The position numbers and the translations under genes were made by a program. Below are positions 43,368-52,680 of a stretch of DNA of 64,000 nucleotides, one piece after another. How positions within the stretch are numbered: position 1 is the first letter of the stretch; each line of letters begins with the position of its first letter. Below the pieces are notes generated by a model. The model searched no databases, was not told where the DNA came from, and saw only the letters and a program-made list of their open reading frames with translations. The stretch comes from an uncultured Jannaschia sp. (lineage in GTDB: Bacteria > Pseudomonadota > Alphaproteobacteria > Rhodobacterales > Rhodobacteraceae), in the NCBI RefSeq assembly GCF_947503795.1, contig NZ_CANNEZ010000001.1, positions 1,789,001 to 1,853,000 of the forward strand, written 5' to 3'.

Positions 43368-43389
43368 GAAGCGCCCCTCGGGGCGCTTC
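43368..43389 (+). terminator. Terminator after acpP
   Basis: A 10-bp perfect stem GAAGCGCCCC / GGGGCGCTTC with a 2-nt loop lies 26 nt after the acpP stop and runs into TTTGCG. Confidence 0.8.
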
Positions 43390-43506
43390 TTTGCGTTCGG
43401 GGGGCGCGCTCGGGGAGCGGCGTACGGCCCATGGGCGCGCACCCGCCCCATGGTCCTCGACGATCCGAGTTGTTACATCCTGCCCAAGCAATGAACGGAG
43501 CGCGCG

Positions 43507-44313
43507 ATGAGCGTCGGCATCTTCGATTCGGGCCTCGGTGGTCTGACGGTCTGGGACGCGGTGACGCGCCGCCTGCCCGACCTCGCCGTCAGCTACTACG
43601 GCGACAACGCCAACGCGCCCTACGGCGTGCGCACGGCCGATGACGTCCACGACCTGACCCAGGCCGCCGTGACCCGCATGTGGGAGGAGAACGACCTCGT
43701 CGTCCTCGCCTGCAACACCGCCTCGGCCGCCGCACTCCGCCGGATGCAGGAAGCCGGTGTGCCCGAGGGCAAGCGCGTCCTCGGCGTGTTCGTCCCGCTG
43801 ATCGAGGCCCTGACCGAGCGGGACTGGGGCGACAACTCGCCGCCGCGCGAGGTCGCGGTGAACCAGGTCGCGCTCTTCGCGACGCCCGCCACCGTCGCCA
43901 GCCGCGCCTTCCAGCGCGAGCTGAGCTTCCGCGCCGTGGGCGTGGACGTCGAAGCGCAGGCCTGCGGCGGCCTCGTCGATGCGATCGAGGATGGCGACAT
44001 GATCCTGGCCGAGGCGCTGGTGCGGTCCCATGTCGACGCACTCCACCGCAAGATGCCGAAGCCGCAGGCCGCGATTCTCGGCTGCACGCACTATCCGCTG
44101 GTGCAGGAGGCGTTCCAGGCCGCGCTCGGGCCGGACGTCACGGTCTTCAGCCAAGCCGATATCGTCGCCGACAGCCTGTCGGACTACCTCTCGCGCCGCC
44201 CGGCCATGGCGGCGGGCGGCTCGGCGCGGATGCTGACCACCGGCGACCCCGCGCGGGTGTCGGACCGTGCCACGCAATTCCTCCGCCGCCCCCTGACCTT
44301 CGAGGCCGCCTGA
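43507..44313 (+). CDS. murI: Glutamate racemase
   Basis: A 268-residue MurI that makes D-glutamate for peptidoglycan. The N-terminal [14 protein letters not shown] and [11 protein letters not shown] are typical; the two catalytic cysteines are in [13 protein letters not shown] and [18 protein letters not shown] lies upstream of ATG 43507. The stop overlaps ccmE by 1 nt. Confidence 0.93.
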   Translation: MSVGIFDSGLGGLTVWDAVTRRLPDLAVSYYGDNANAPYGVRTADDVHDLTQAAVTRMWEENDLVVLACNTASAAALRRMQEAGVPEGKRVLGVFVPLIEALTERDWGDNSPPREVAVNQVALFATPATVASRAFQRELSFRAVGVDVEAQACGGLVDAIEDGDMILAEALVRSHVDALHRKMPKPQAAILGCTHYPLVQEAFQAALGPDVTVFSQADIVADSLSDYLSRRPAMAAGGSARMLTTGDPARVSDRATQFLRRPLTFEAA

Positions 44314-44756
44314 TGCGCTCGCTCAAGAAAACCCGCCGGATCCAGGTCCTCGTCCTCGCCGCCGTGGCCCTCGCCGGGTCGGCCGCCCTGATCGGCTACG
44401 GTTTTCGCGACGGCATCAATTTCTTCCGCTCGCCCAGCCAGGTCGCCGAGGCCCCGCCCCCGCCGTCGGAGGTGTTCCGCATCGGCGGGCTGGTCGAGGA
44501 CGGCACGCTGGTGCGCGGCGCGGGCACCGAAGTCACCTTCAGCGTCACCGATGGAGGCGCGTCGGTGCCGGTGTCGTTCACCGGCGTCCTGCCGGACCTC
44601 TTCGGCGAGGGCGAGGGCATGGTGGGCACCGGCACCTATGACGGCACAACCTTCCGCGCGACCGAGATCCTCGCCCGCCACAACGAGACCTACATGCCCA
44701 AGGAAGTGATCGACGCGCTCAAGGAGCAGGGCGTCTATCAGGCCCCAGAAGGCTGA
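44313..44756 (+). CDS. ccmE: Heme chaperone CcmE
   Basis: A 147-residue periplasmic heme chaperone with an N-terminal membrane anchor (IQVLVLAAVALAGSAALIGYG) and a beta-barrel ending in ATEILARHNETYMPKEVIDA, where the His binds heme covalently (H-x-E-x2-Y variant). It hands heme to CcmF. It starts on the stop of murI (TGATG) and is followed 1 nt later by a DMT transporter, unlike the usual placement beside ccmF. Confidence 0.95.
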   Translation: MRSLKKTRRIQVLVLAAVALAGSAALIGYGFRDGINFFRSPSQVAEAPPPPSEVFRIGGLVEDGTLVRGAGTEVTFSVTDGGASVPVSFTGVLPDLFGEGEGMVGTGTYDGTTFRATEILARHNETYMPKEVIDALKEQGVYQAPEG

Positions 44757-44757
44757 G

Positions 44758-45642
44758 ATGACCGCATCCGCGCCGCCGCGCGGCCTGTCCGATACCGTCC
44801 GCGCCTGCCTCTGGATGCTGGGCGGGATCGCGTCCTTCACCACGATGGCCGTCGCGGGGCGCGAAGTCTCGGTCACGCTCGATACGTTCGAGATCATGCT
44901 CTACCGTTCGGTCGTGGGCGTGATCGTCGTGCTGGCGATCGGCACCGCGACCGGGTCGCTGCGGACGGTGACGACGCGCAACCTGCCGCTCCAGACGGTG
45001 CGCAACATCGCGCATTTCACCGGCCAGAACCTCTGGTTCCTCGCCATCACGCTGGCCCCCCTGGCGCAGGTCTTCGCGCTGGAATTCACCTCGCCGCTCT
45101 GGGTGCTACTGCTGGCGCCGCTCCTCCTGGGCGAGCGGGTGCGCGCGGCGCAATACGCCGTCGCCGCGATCGGCTTCGGTGGCGTGCTCCTGGTCGCGCA
45201 GCCCTTCTCGGGCAGCATCTCGCCCGGGCTGGTCTGGGCGGGGCTCGCGGCCATCGCCTTCGCGGTGACGAACCTGCTGACACGCCGCCTCACGCGGACC
45301 GAGACCGTGACCGGCATCCTCTTCTGGCTGACGGTGCTGCAACTGGTCTTCGGCCTCATCGCGGCAGGCTACGACGGCGATATCGCGCGGCCCGACGCCG
45401 CCGCCCTGCCCTTCGTCGTGCTGATCGGGTTCGCCGGGCTGACCGCGCATTTCTGCCTGACGAACGCGCTCCGGCTGGCCCCCGCGGCGACGATCATGCC
45501 GATCGATTTCGCGCGCCTGCCGCTGATCGCGGTGATCGGCGCGTTGTTCTATGCCGAACCGCTCGATCCGCTGGTCCTCTTCGGCGGCGCGGTCGTCTTC
45601 GGGGCGGCCTGGGCGAATCTCCGGTTGGCCGAACGGGCCTGA
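44758..45642 (+). CDS. EamA/DMT-family transporter
   Basis: A 294-residue integral membrane protein with about ten spans and two EamA repeats. Landmarks are IASFTTMAVAGREVSVTLDT, FTGQNLWFLAITLAPLAQVF and LEFTSPLWVLLLAPLLLGER. This family exports metabolites; the substrate is unknown. It is tightly linked to ccmE (1-nt gap), probably co-transcribed with murI-ccmE. Confidence 0.88.
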   Translation: MTASAPPRGLSDTVRACLWMLGGIASFTTMAVAGREVSVTLDTFEIMLYRSVVGVIVVLAIGTATGSLRTVTTRNLPLQTVRNIAHFTGQNLWFLAITLAPLAQVFALEFTSPLWVLLLAPLLLGERVRAAQYAVAAIGFGGVLLVAQPFSGSISPGLVWAGLAAIAFAVTNLLTRRLTRTETVTGILFWLTVLQLVFGLIAAGYDGDIARPDAAALPFVVLIGFAGLTAHFCLTNALRLAPAATIMPIDFARLPLIAVIGALFYAEPLDPLVLFGGAVVFGAAWANLRLAERA

Positions 45643-45670
45643 ACGCGACGGGCGGACGGGCGCGGGCGGA

Positions 45671-45739
45671 TGCGAAATTGTTGCCACTTCGCAACGATTT
45701 GCAGGGTGACCCTATGTAAAGAAGTTGTGACGTAGGGTC
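45671..45739. promoter_or_regulatory. Two inverted repeats upstream of the FadL-type gene
   Basis: The first is a 13-14-bp arm pair (45671-45684 / 45691-45703, with one bulge and one mismatch). The second is GACCCTA / TAGGGTC (45708-45714 / 45733-45739). They lie 140-210 bp before the FadL start. The first may end the DMT transcript; the second looks like an operator. Confidence 0.45.
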
Positions 45740-45880
45740 CGATTTGACCGAACCGGACTCTTTTGCGCATCCGTCCCCATCACATGCCGTAACCCCCGGA
45801 GGAGGGGGGCCAGGGCGCAGGGCACGGCGAACCGGATCTCACCTCCGCACAGCCGCCCCACCAGAGGGAACAGACACATC

Positions 45881-46915
45881 ATGAATCGCTTCGCACTCGC
45901 CGCCGCCGCGACCATCGCCGCCACCGCCGCCGCTCAGGCCGGTGGCATCGACCGCTCCGGCCAGCCGATCGGCATCATCTTCGAGGAAGGCACGCATGCC
46001 GAGCTGTCCTTCGGCGCCATCTCACCCGACGTCACGTCGACCTTCGTGGGCGGAAACACCTCGGACGCGACCCGCAGCTACCTGCAGGTCGGCATGGGTT
46101 ACAAGGAACAGCTCACCGACGCGCTGAGCTACGCGATCACCTACGATCAGCCCTACGGCGCGGATATCGGCTATGTCGACGGCCCGTTCGCCGGCGGCTT
46201 CGCCACGATCGACTCTCACGCGCTGACCGTGCTGGGCCGCTACCAGTTCGGCAACGGCTTCAGCGCCCATGGCGGCCTCCGTATCCAGAAGCTCGAGGGC
46301 GCGCTGGCCAGCATCGGCCAGCTCAACGCTGAAAGCGACTGGGCCGCGGGCTACGTCATCGGCGGCGCCTACGAGCGTCCCGACATCGCGCTCCGCGTCG
46401 CGCTGACCTACAGCTCGTCGATCACCAACGACTTCACCGGCACCGAGAGCTCCGGCGTCGTCGGCCTGAACGCGCCGACCGCCTTCTCGGTCGACCTGCC
46501 CGAGAGCGTGAACCTCGACTTCCAGACCGGCGTGGCCCCCAAGACGCTGGTCTTCGGCTCGATCCGCTGGGTCGGCTGGGAAGGCGTCAACCTGACGACC
46601 GCCACCGGCACCTACGTCAACTTCGACGAGGACACGATCACCTACAATATCGGCGTCGGCCGTCAGCTCACCGAAAACTTCGCGGCGTCCATCTCGGTCG
46701 GCTACGAAGGCGGCGACGGCACCGGCACCACGCTCGGACCGACCAGCGGCTTCCGCAGCGTCGCCCTCGGCGGCAGCTACACGATGGACAATGTCGAGAT
46801 CTCGGGCGGCATCCGCTACATCGACATCGGCGACGCGACCGCCAGCGCGGCGAACGTCCCCTTCCAGGACAACGACGCCATCGCGGTCGGCATGAAGATC
46901 GCCTACAAGTTCTGA
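45881..46915 (+). CDS. Outer membrane protein, OMPP1/FadL/TodX family
   Basis: A 344-residue outer membrane beta-barrel. The signal peptide ends near AATAAAQA (residue 20); the mature N-terminus has SGQPIGIIFEEGTHAELSFG, alternating beta-strands follow, and the last residue is an aromatic (MKIAYKF). FadL proteins import long-chain fatty acids or other hydrophobic compounds; the specific cargo is unknown. GAGGGAAC lies before ATG 45881. Confidence 0.9.
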   Translation: MNRFALAAAATIAATAAAQAGGIDRSGQPIGIIFEEGTHAELSFGAISPDVTSTFVGGNTSDATRSYLQVGMGYKEQLTDALSYAITYDQPYGADIGYVDGPFAGGFATIDSHALTVLGRYQFGNGFSAHGGLRIQKLEGALASIGQLNAESDWAAGYVIGGAYERPDIALRVALTYSSSITNDFTGTESSGVVGLNAPTAFSVDLPESVNLDFQTGVAPKTLVFGSIRWVGWEGVNLTTATGTYVNFDEDTITYNIGVGRQLTENFAASISVGYEGGDGTGTTLGPTSGFRSVALGGSYTMDNVEISGGIRYIDIGDATASAANVPFQDNDAIAVGMKIAYKF

Positions 46916-46940
46916 TCGGTTCCACGATCCGACCTGCAAG

Positions 46941-46964
46941 CGCCCCGCCCTCACCGGCGGGGCG
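46941..46964 (+). terminator. Terminator after the FadL gene
   Basis: A 9-bp perfect stem CGCCCCGCC / GGCGGGGCG with a 6-nt loop is followed by TTTCGCGTTT, 25 nt after the stop. Confidence 0.8.
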
Positions 46965-47030
46965 TTTCGCGTTTCGGGGGGCCGCATCTTCCGGGTCGCG
47001 CCGGGCCGCGCCGGCCGCTAAGCCGTGGCC

Positions 47031-47948
47031 ATGACCTCCGCCGCCCCCACCTCCCGCGTCTGGGCCGAGATGGCGCTGCTCGGCCTGATCTGGGGCGGCA
47101 GCTTCCTCGCCATTCGCACCGCGCTCGACGAAATCCCCTTCGTCACAAGCGTCGCGTTCCGCGTCGGCCTCGCGGCGCTGGTGCTTTGGGTCTGGGTGCT
47201 GGTGCGGCGGCTGCCTCTGCCCCGCGATCCGCGGATCTGGGCGTCGCTCCTGGTCATGGGGCTTTTGAACAACGTGCTGCCCTTCCTCCTCATGGCTTGG
47301 GGTCAACTCCATATCGAGACCGGGCTGACCTCGATCCTGAATGCGGGCACGGCGATCTTCGGCGTGCTCGCCGCCGCGATCTTCCTTGCCGACGAGCGGC
47401 TGACGGCGCGGCGCGCGCTGGGTGTCTGCACCGGCTTTCTCGGGGTCGCGACGGCGATCGGGCTGCACAACCTCGCGGCCTTCGACCTCCGCTCGCTGGC
47501 GCAGCTCGCGGTCGTCGGCGGCACGGTCTGCTACGCGCTGGCCGGGGTCTGGGCGCGGCTGCGCCTCAAGGGCCTCGCGCCACAGGTGCAGGCGGCAGGA
47601 ATGCTGACCGGATCGACGCTCCTGATGATCCCGGCGGCGCTCTGGATTGACGGCGTCGTGATCCCGTCGCAGGCCGATACCTGGCTCGCCATCCTCTACT
47701 ACGCCGTGGTCGCCACGGCGCTGGCCTATCTCCTCTACTTCCGCATCCTCGCGGCCGCGGGCAGCGGCAACACGATGCTCGTGACCCTGCTCGTCGCGCC
47801 GGTCGCCATCGTCCTCGGCGCGCTCGTTCGGGACGAGGTTCTGGCCCCGTCGGTCTATCTCGGCTTCGCGCTGCTCGCGCTGGGGCTCGTGATCCTCGAC
47901 GGGCGACTGTTGCGGCGACGGCGGCGGGCGTCTAACCCGTCGGCATGA
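47031..47948 (+). CDS. EamA/DMT-family transporter
   Basis: A 305-residue DMT permease with ten predicted spans; the N-terminal half has LLGLIWGGSFLAIRTALDEI and the C-terminal half ILYYAVVATALAYLLYFRIL. It resembles RhtA/RhaT-like exporters. The start is ATG 47031; a GTG two codons upstream is possible. The stop overlaps the start of the P-loop protein by 4 nt, so the pair is coupled. Confidence 0.87.
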   Translation: MTSAAPTSRVWAEMALLGLIWGGSFLAIRTALDEIPFVTSVAFRVGLAALVLWVWVLVRRLPLPRDPRIWASLLVMGLLNNVLPFLLMAWGQLHIETGLTSILNAGTAIFGVLAAAIFLADERLTARRALGVCTGFLGVATAIGLHNLAAFDLRSLAQLAVVGGTVCYALAGVWARLRLKGLAPQVQAAGMLTGSTLLMIPAALWIDGVVIPSQADTWLAILYYAVVATALAYLLYFRILAAAGSGNTMLVTLLVAPVAIVLGALVRDEVLAPSVYLGFALLALGLVILDGRLLRRRRRASNPSA

Positions 47949-48796
47949 TCTACGAGACGCCACAGGACTGGACCGACGCGACCGATCGGCGGGTGACGTT
48001 CTTCGGGATGTCGGGCCTCGGCAAGACGCACCTGTCGCAGATCCTGCGCGCGGGCGGCGACTGGTTCCACTACTCGATCGATTACCGCATCGGCACCGCC
48101 TATATGGGCGAATACATCGCCGACGAGCTCAAGCGCCACGCGATGACCGTGCCCTATCTCGCGCGGCTTCTGCGATCGGACAGCATCTATATCGGCTCGA
48201 ACATCACCTTCGAGAACCTCACGCCGCTCTCGACCTATCTCGGCAAGCCCGGCGATCCCGCGAAGGGCGGCCTGCCCATCGCCGAATACGCCCGCCGCCA
48301 GCAGCTTCACGAGCGGGCCGAGGTCAACGCCCTCCTCGACACGCCCGCCTTCATCGAACGGGCGCGCGCGCTCTATGGTTACGGCAACTTCGTCTGCGAC
48401 ACCGGCGGGTCCATCGTCGAGGTGGTCGATCCCGACGACCCCGCCGATCCGGTGATGGAGACGCTGGCGGCCCATACCCTGCCCGTCTGGATCGAGGGGC
48501 GGCCCGATCACGCACAGACCCTGATCGACCGTTTCACCCGCGACCCGAAGCCGATGTGCTACCGCCCCGAGTTCCTGGCCGAGCACTGGGACCGGATCGG
48601 CGGGGACGACGTCGACCCGGACACCTTCATGCGCGACACCTATGCCGCCGCGATCCACGCCCGCGAGCCGCGCTATGCCAAGATGGCGCGCTGGGGGGTC
48701 AAGGTGTCCTCGGCGGATGTCGAGAGGGTGCGCGATCCCGGCGACGTGATCGCGCTGGTCGCCGACGCCATTGGCAAACGCGCGCGCGACACCTAA
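47945..48796 (+). CDS. P-loop ATPase of unknown role, upstream of metA
   Basis: A 283-residue nucleotide-binding protein. The Walker A motif is GMSGLGKTH at residues 21-29, and RLLRSDSIYIGSNITFENLT follows. The acidic segment DTGGSIVEVVDPDDPADPVM may be a Walker B-like region. It has no membrane span or transporter features. It overlaps the DMT permease gene by 4 nt and precedes metA by 30 bp. I do not know its substrate; it may be a kinase-like enzyme. Confidence 0.75.
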   Translation: MIYETPQDWTDATDRRVTFFGMSGLGKTHLSQILRAGGDWFHYSIDYRIGTAYMGEYIADELKRHAMTVPYLARLLRSDSIYIGSNITFENLTPLSTYLGKPGDPAKGGLPIAEYARRQQLHERAEVNALLDTPAFIERARALYGYGNFVCDTGGSIVEVVDPDDPADPVMETLAAHTLPVWIEGRPDHAQTLIDRFTRDPKPMCYRPEFLAEHWDRIGGDDVDPDTFMRDTYAAAIHAREPRYAKMARWGVKVSSADVERVRDPGDVIALVADAIGKRARDT

Positions 48797-48826
48797 CTCC
48801 GAACGTCCAGCCCCGGAGACCCGCCG

Positions 48827-49777
48827 ATGCCCATCACCCTGCCCCGCGACCTGCCCGCCTACCGCGTCCTGTCGGATGAGGGCGTGATGGTCATGGGCCA
48901 GGAGGCGGCGTTCCGGCAGGACATCCGCCCGCTCCGCATCGGCCTGCTCAACCTGATGCCGATGAAGATCGCGACCGAGACGCAGTTCGCCCGGCTGATC
49001 GGGGCCACCCCGCTCCAGATCGAACTGACGCTGATCCGCATGTCCGAGCACCGCTCCCGCCACACCGCGCCCGAGCATATGGAGGCGTTCTACCACACCT
49101 GGGAGGAGGTGCGGGAGCAGCGCTTCGACGGCTTTCTCATCACCGGCTCGCCCATCGAGCACCTGCCCTTCGAGGAGGTGACCTACTGGGACGAGCTGCG
49201 CCGGATCATGGACTGGACCCAGACCCATGTGCATTCGAGCTTTGGCGTGTGCTGGGGCGGAATGGCGATGGCGTGGCACTTCCACGGGGTCGAGAAGCAC
49301 ATGCTGGACCGGAAGGCGTTCGGTTGCTTCCGGGTGACGAACGAGGCGCCGTCCTCGCCCTACCTGCGCGGATTCTCGGACGAATGCGTCATCCCCGTCT
49401 CGCGCTGGACCGAGCTGCGGCGCGACGCGATCGAGGCCGCGGGGATGGATGTCCTTCTCGACAGTCCCGAGACCGGCCCCTGCCTGATCGAGGACCGGGC
49501 GCATCGCGCGATCCATATCTTCAACCATTTCGAATATGACAGCGACACGCTGAAGCGCGAATACGATCGCGACATCGCCGCCGGAACGCCGATCAACGTG
49601 CCCGGCCACTACTATCCGGGCGACGATCCCACAAAGCCGCCGCAGAACCGCTGGCGCAGCCACGCGCACCTGCTCTACGGCAACTGGATCAACGAGATCT
49701 ACCAGACGACGCCCTTCGACGACGCGCTGATCGGCACCCATCGGCAAACCTTGGGCGAGGCGCCGGAACGGATGTGA
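48827..49777 (+). CDS. metA: Homoserine O-acyltransferase MetA, probably the acetyl-CoA type
   Basis: A 316-residue MetA that acylates homoserine for methionine synthesis. The catalytic Cys is in [19 protein letters not shown] and the His-Glu pair near [19 protein letters not shown]. The acyl-donor position reads [18 protein letters not shown], with Glu where E. coli (succinyl-CoA) has Gly; enzymes with Glu use acetyl-CoA. So I predict homoserine O-acetyltransferase. CGGAGA lies before ATG 48827. No SAM riboswitch fits in the 30-bp gap. Confidence 0.93.
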   Translation: MPITLPRDLPAYRVLSDEGVMVMGQEAAFRQDIRPLRIGLLNLMPMKIATETQFARLIGATPLQIELTLIRMSEHRSRHTAPEHMEAFYHTWEEVREQRFDGFLITGSPIEHLPFEEVTYWDELRRIMDWTQTHVHSSFGVCWGGMAMAWHFHGVEKHMLDRKAFGCFRVTNEAPSSPYLRGFSDECVIPVSRWTELRRDAIEAAGMDVLLDSPETGPCLIEDRAHRAIHIFNHFEYDSDTLKREYDRDIAAGTPINVPGHYYPGDDPTKPPQNRWRSHAHLLYGNWINEIYQTTPFDDALIGTHRQTLGEAPERM

Positions 49778-49853
49778 CGCCGGGTCGGGTCTTGTTGAAG
49801 CGTCCCGTTTCGCGCCTAAATCCATGGGCGACCATCCGCCACGGACCAAGCCG

Positions 49854-50816
49854 ATGTACCTGCCCCCCTTCGCCACCGCCGGTGTCACTGCCCTCGGGCT
49901 GACCGCGGTGGCCGCGCGGGCCCGGGCGCGGGAGCGCGCGTTCGAGGCCCGCTTCCCCCCCGAAGGCGAGATCCACGATATCGACGGCGTGCCGGTCCAT
50001 GCCGTCGTCCGCGGCACCGGCCCGGACCTCGTGATGATCCACGGCGCCAGCGGCAACAGCCGGGACTTCACCTTCTCGATGATGGGCGCGCTCTCGGACC
50101 GATATCGCTGCATCGCCATCGACCGGCCCGGCATGGGCTATACCGGGCGCACGGACCCGGCCTATGACGACGCCTTCTCGACCCGCGCCGAGAGCCCGGC
50201 CGAACAGGCGGCCCTGCTGAAGGCCACGGCGGCCCGGCTGGGGGCGCCCGATCCGTTGGTGCTGGGGCAGTCATTCGGCGGGGCCATCGCGCTCGCCTGG
50301 GCGTTGCAGGGCGGGCCGCGCGCGCTGGTGCTGGTCGCGGCCGTGGCGATGGAATGGCCCGGCGGTCTCGGCCCGCTCTACCCGTCGCTCGGGTCCGCGC
50401 CCGGCGGCGCGGCGCTCGTGCCTGCGCTGACGGCCGGTATCCCCGAGACCCATGTCGACCATGTGATCGAGCGCACCTTCCGGCCCCAATCCGCGCCGCC
50501 CGGCTATGCCGCGCATATCGGCGGGCAACTGACGCTCCGCCGCCGGTCGCTCCGTGCCAATTTCCGGCAACTCAACAAGCTCAAGCCGCAGGTGGCCGAG
50601 ATGCAGCGCCGTTACCCCGCGCTCGACCTGCCGATCGAATGGGTTCACGGCACCGCCGACGAGACCGTGCCCGCGTCGATCCACGCCCATCCCTTCACCG
50701 CGCTGGTGCCCCAGACCAACCTCGTGATGCTCGACGGGATCGGCCACGCGCCGCATCACAGCGCCGAGCCCGAGGTGATCGCCGCCATCGATCGCGCCCG
50801 GGCGCGCGCCGCCTGA
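49854..50816 (+). CDS. Alpha/beta hydrolase
   Basis: A 320-residue alpha/beta hydrolase. The oxyanion turn is MIHGASGNSRDF, the nucleophile elbow PLVLGQSFGGAIALAWAL, and the catalytic His lies in VMLDGIGHAPHH. The first 30 residues contain a weak hydrophobic segment. ATG 49854 is better placed than ATG 49824. Substrate unknown; it resembles epoxide hydrolase/haloalkane-type members. Confidence 0.82.
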   Translation: MYLPPFATAGVTALGLTAVAARARARERAFEARFPPEGEIHDIDGVPVHAVVRGTGPDLVMIHGASGNSRDFTFSMMGALSDRYRCIAIDRPGMGYTGRTDPAYDDAFSTRAESPAEQAALLKATAARLGAPDPLVLGQSFGGAIALAWALQGGPRALVLVAAVAMEWPGGLGPLYPSLGSAPGGAALVPALTAGIPETHVDHVIERTFRPQSAPPGYAAHIGGQLTLRRRSLRANFRQLNKLKPQVAEMQRRYPALDLPIEWVHGTADETVPASIHAHPFTALVPQTNLVMLDGIGHAPHHSAEPEVIAAIDRARARAA

Positions 50817-50879
50817 GCGACCCGCATTGGACGGCAGGCCCGGCATCGCCTAGATGCAGTGGGCCAGAGAGGACGCGCC

Positions 50880-51752
50880 ATGCCCAAACCCTTCGACGCC
50901 GCCATCACCAAATTCTACGAGGACGAGGCGCCCGAAAAGGTGCGCGCGCTGATCGAGGATGCCGGGAAGAAGGACATCCTGGTCGACGGCTATCCCTACG
51001 ACAAACGAATGTCGCGCGGCGACTACGACGACGCGATGGCCGCGCTCCAGATCGAGCTGGTGCGCTGCCAGTCCTGGATCCGTGACACCGGGGCGCGCGT
51101 GGTCGTCGTCTTCGAGGGCCGCGACGCCGCCGGCAAGGGCGGCACCATCAAGCGTGTGCGCGAGAACCTGAACCCGCGCGTCGTGCGCACCGTCGCGCTG
51201 TCGAAGCCCAGCGAGCGGGAGATGGGCGAGTGGTATTTCGAGCGCTACATCAAGCACCTGCCGACGACGGGCGAAATGGTTCTCTTTGACCGCTCCTGGT
51301 ACAACCGCGCGGTGGTCGAGCATGTCTTCGGCTTCTGCACGCCCGAACAGCGCGAACGCTTCTTCGCCCAGACCCCCCGCCTGGAGGAGATGCTGGTCGA
51401 GGACGGCGTCACGCTGGTGAAGCTCTGGCTCAATGTCGGACAGGCCGAACAGCTGCGCCGCTTTCTAGCCCGCGAAGACGATCCCCTGAAGCAATGGAAG
51501 CTGAGCATGATCGACGTGAAGGGCCTGTCGCGCTGGGACGCCTATACGCAGGCGATCTCGGAGACCTTCGACCGGACCCATACGAAAATCGCACCCTGGA
51601 CGATCGTGCGCTCGGACGACAAGCGGCGCGCGCGACTGAACGCGATCCGCTCGATCCTGACGCGCATCCCCTACGAGGGACGCGACGACGCCGCGGTGAA
51701 GATCGACAAGGGGATCGCGGGCGGCCCGGAGCTTTGGCTGAACGGTGCCTAA
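50880..51752 (+). CDS. ppk2: Polyphosphate kinase 2
   Basis: A 290-residue PPK2 family kinase. Walker A is FEGRDAAGKGGTIKR at about 80-95, Walker B is VLFDRSWYNRAVVEHVF and the lid is FLAREDDPLKQWKLSMIDVK. It transfers phosphate between polyphosphate and nucleoside diphosphates, class I by layout. Start ATG 50880 after GAGAGGA. The TetR gene starts inside its last codons (8-nt overlap). Confidence 0.93.
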   Translation: MPKPFDAAITKFYEDEAPEKVRALIEDAGKKDILVDGYPYDKRMSRGDYDDAMAALQIELVRCQSWIRDTGARVVVVFEGRDAAGKGGTIKRVRENLNPRVVRTVALSKPSEREMGEWYFERYIKHLPTTGEMVLFDRSWYNRAVVEHVFGFCTPEQRERFFAQTPRLEEMLVEDGVTLVKLWLNVGQAEQLRRFLAREDDPLKQWKLSMIDVKGLSRWDAYTQAISETFDRTHTKIAPWTIVRSDDKRRARLNAIRSILTRIPYEGRDDAAVKIDKGIAGGPELWLNGA

Positions 51753-52362
51753 ACGCGGCTACCACCATGGCAACCTGCGCCAGGCCCTGGTCGACGCGGC
51801 GCTGACGCTGATCGAGGAAAAGGGGCCGACCGGTTTCACGCTTTCCGAGGCGGCGAAGTCTGCGGGGGTCACCCCGGCAGCCGTGTACCGACATTTCGAG
51901 GGCCGTGAGGAACTGATCATCGAATGCGCCCTGCAGGGCCATGCGATCTTCGGCGACCTGATGGAATACGCCTACGAGACGGGCCAGCCTTCGGCCCTTT
52001 CGGCCTTCGAGGCGACGGGCCGGGCCTACCTGGCCTTCGCGCGCCGCTATCCGGGGCATTACATGGCGATGTTCGAAAGCGGGCTCAGCCGCAACGCCAC
52101 GCCCGAACTGGCGCGCGCGGTGACCCGCTCACGCGGGGTGCTGGAAAAGGCCGCCGAGGCGCTGTCCGAACATATCCCCGCCGACCGCCGTCCGCCCGCG
52201 TCGATGTTCTCGTCCCATGTCTGGGCGATGTCGCACGGCGTGGTCGAACTCTTCGCGCGCGGCAATCCCGGCGGCAACGCCCCCTTCCCGCCCGAGGACC
52301 TGCTCGAAGCCGGGATCGGCATCTACCTCCGGGGTCTGGGGCTCGTCGCACCGGATTCGTGA
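51745..52362 (+). CDS. TetR/AcrR-family regulator
   Basis: A 205-residue TetR regulator. The N-terminal helix-turn-helix is ALTLIEEKGPTGFTLSEAAK, then GVTPAAVYRHFEGREELIIE, and the C-terminal part has SHVWAMSHGVVELFARGNPG (WHG-type ligand domain). The start is GTG 51745 inside the end of ppk2, so the two are coupled; it could regulate ppk2 or an unlinked gene. Confidence 0.88.
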   Translation: MPKRGYHHGNLRQALVDAALTLIEEKGPTGFTLSEAAKSAGVTPAAVYRHFEGREELIIECALQGHAIFGDLMEYAYETGQPSALSAFEATGRAYLAFARRYPGHYMAMFESGLSRNATPELARAVTRSRGVLEKAAEALSEHIPADRRPPASMFSSHVWAMSHGVVELFARGNPGGNAPFPPEDLLEAGIGIYLRGLGLVAPDS

Positions 52363-52680
52363 CGCCGGTTGGGGCCGTCCCGGCATCCGCGTCGAAAACC
52401 GGGGACCGGGCGATCTCGCTGCGAGCCAGGCCGGCTTTGTGTCGAAATCTCCGCATGTCGTCACGCCCGCGTCAGCGCCCGTCGCGGGCGCGTGAGGCCG
52501 GTGCGGCGGGGGTGCGGGTGCTGTGCGTGGACGCACTCAGTTCGCGCTGATCTCACGCGTCCGTGCATTGCGGCAGCGGCCCGGCACGCGCATCTTCATC
52601 CCATCAGCAGGGCACGCACCGCCCCGCCGCATCGCAACCGGGCCGAACACAACCACGGGCCCACACCAAGGACAGAACAC
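52363..52680. other. Gene-free spacer with a hairpin
   Basis: This 318-bp gap carries a GCGCCCG-TCG-CGGGCGC hairpin at 52475-52491 and AAGGACAG just before the next start. No reading frame with a plausible start was found, and no tRNA-like fold was noted. It probably holds the promoter of the small secreted protein. Confidence 0.5.

Noticed and set aside
48797-48826. SAM-II riboswitch before metA
   Set aside because: Common in alphaproteobacteria, but only 30 bp separate metA from the preceding stop, and no SAM-II fold can fit.
47855-50134. Very long antisense open frame opposite the P-loop/metA/hydrolase genes
   Set aside because: It covers several well supported genes on the other strand and has no recognisable domain. 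High GC content leaves long stop-free frames antisense to real genes; the same applies to antisense frames at 3117-4229, 4230-5810, 12666-13598, 28456-29628 and 57189-58937.
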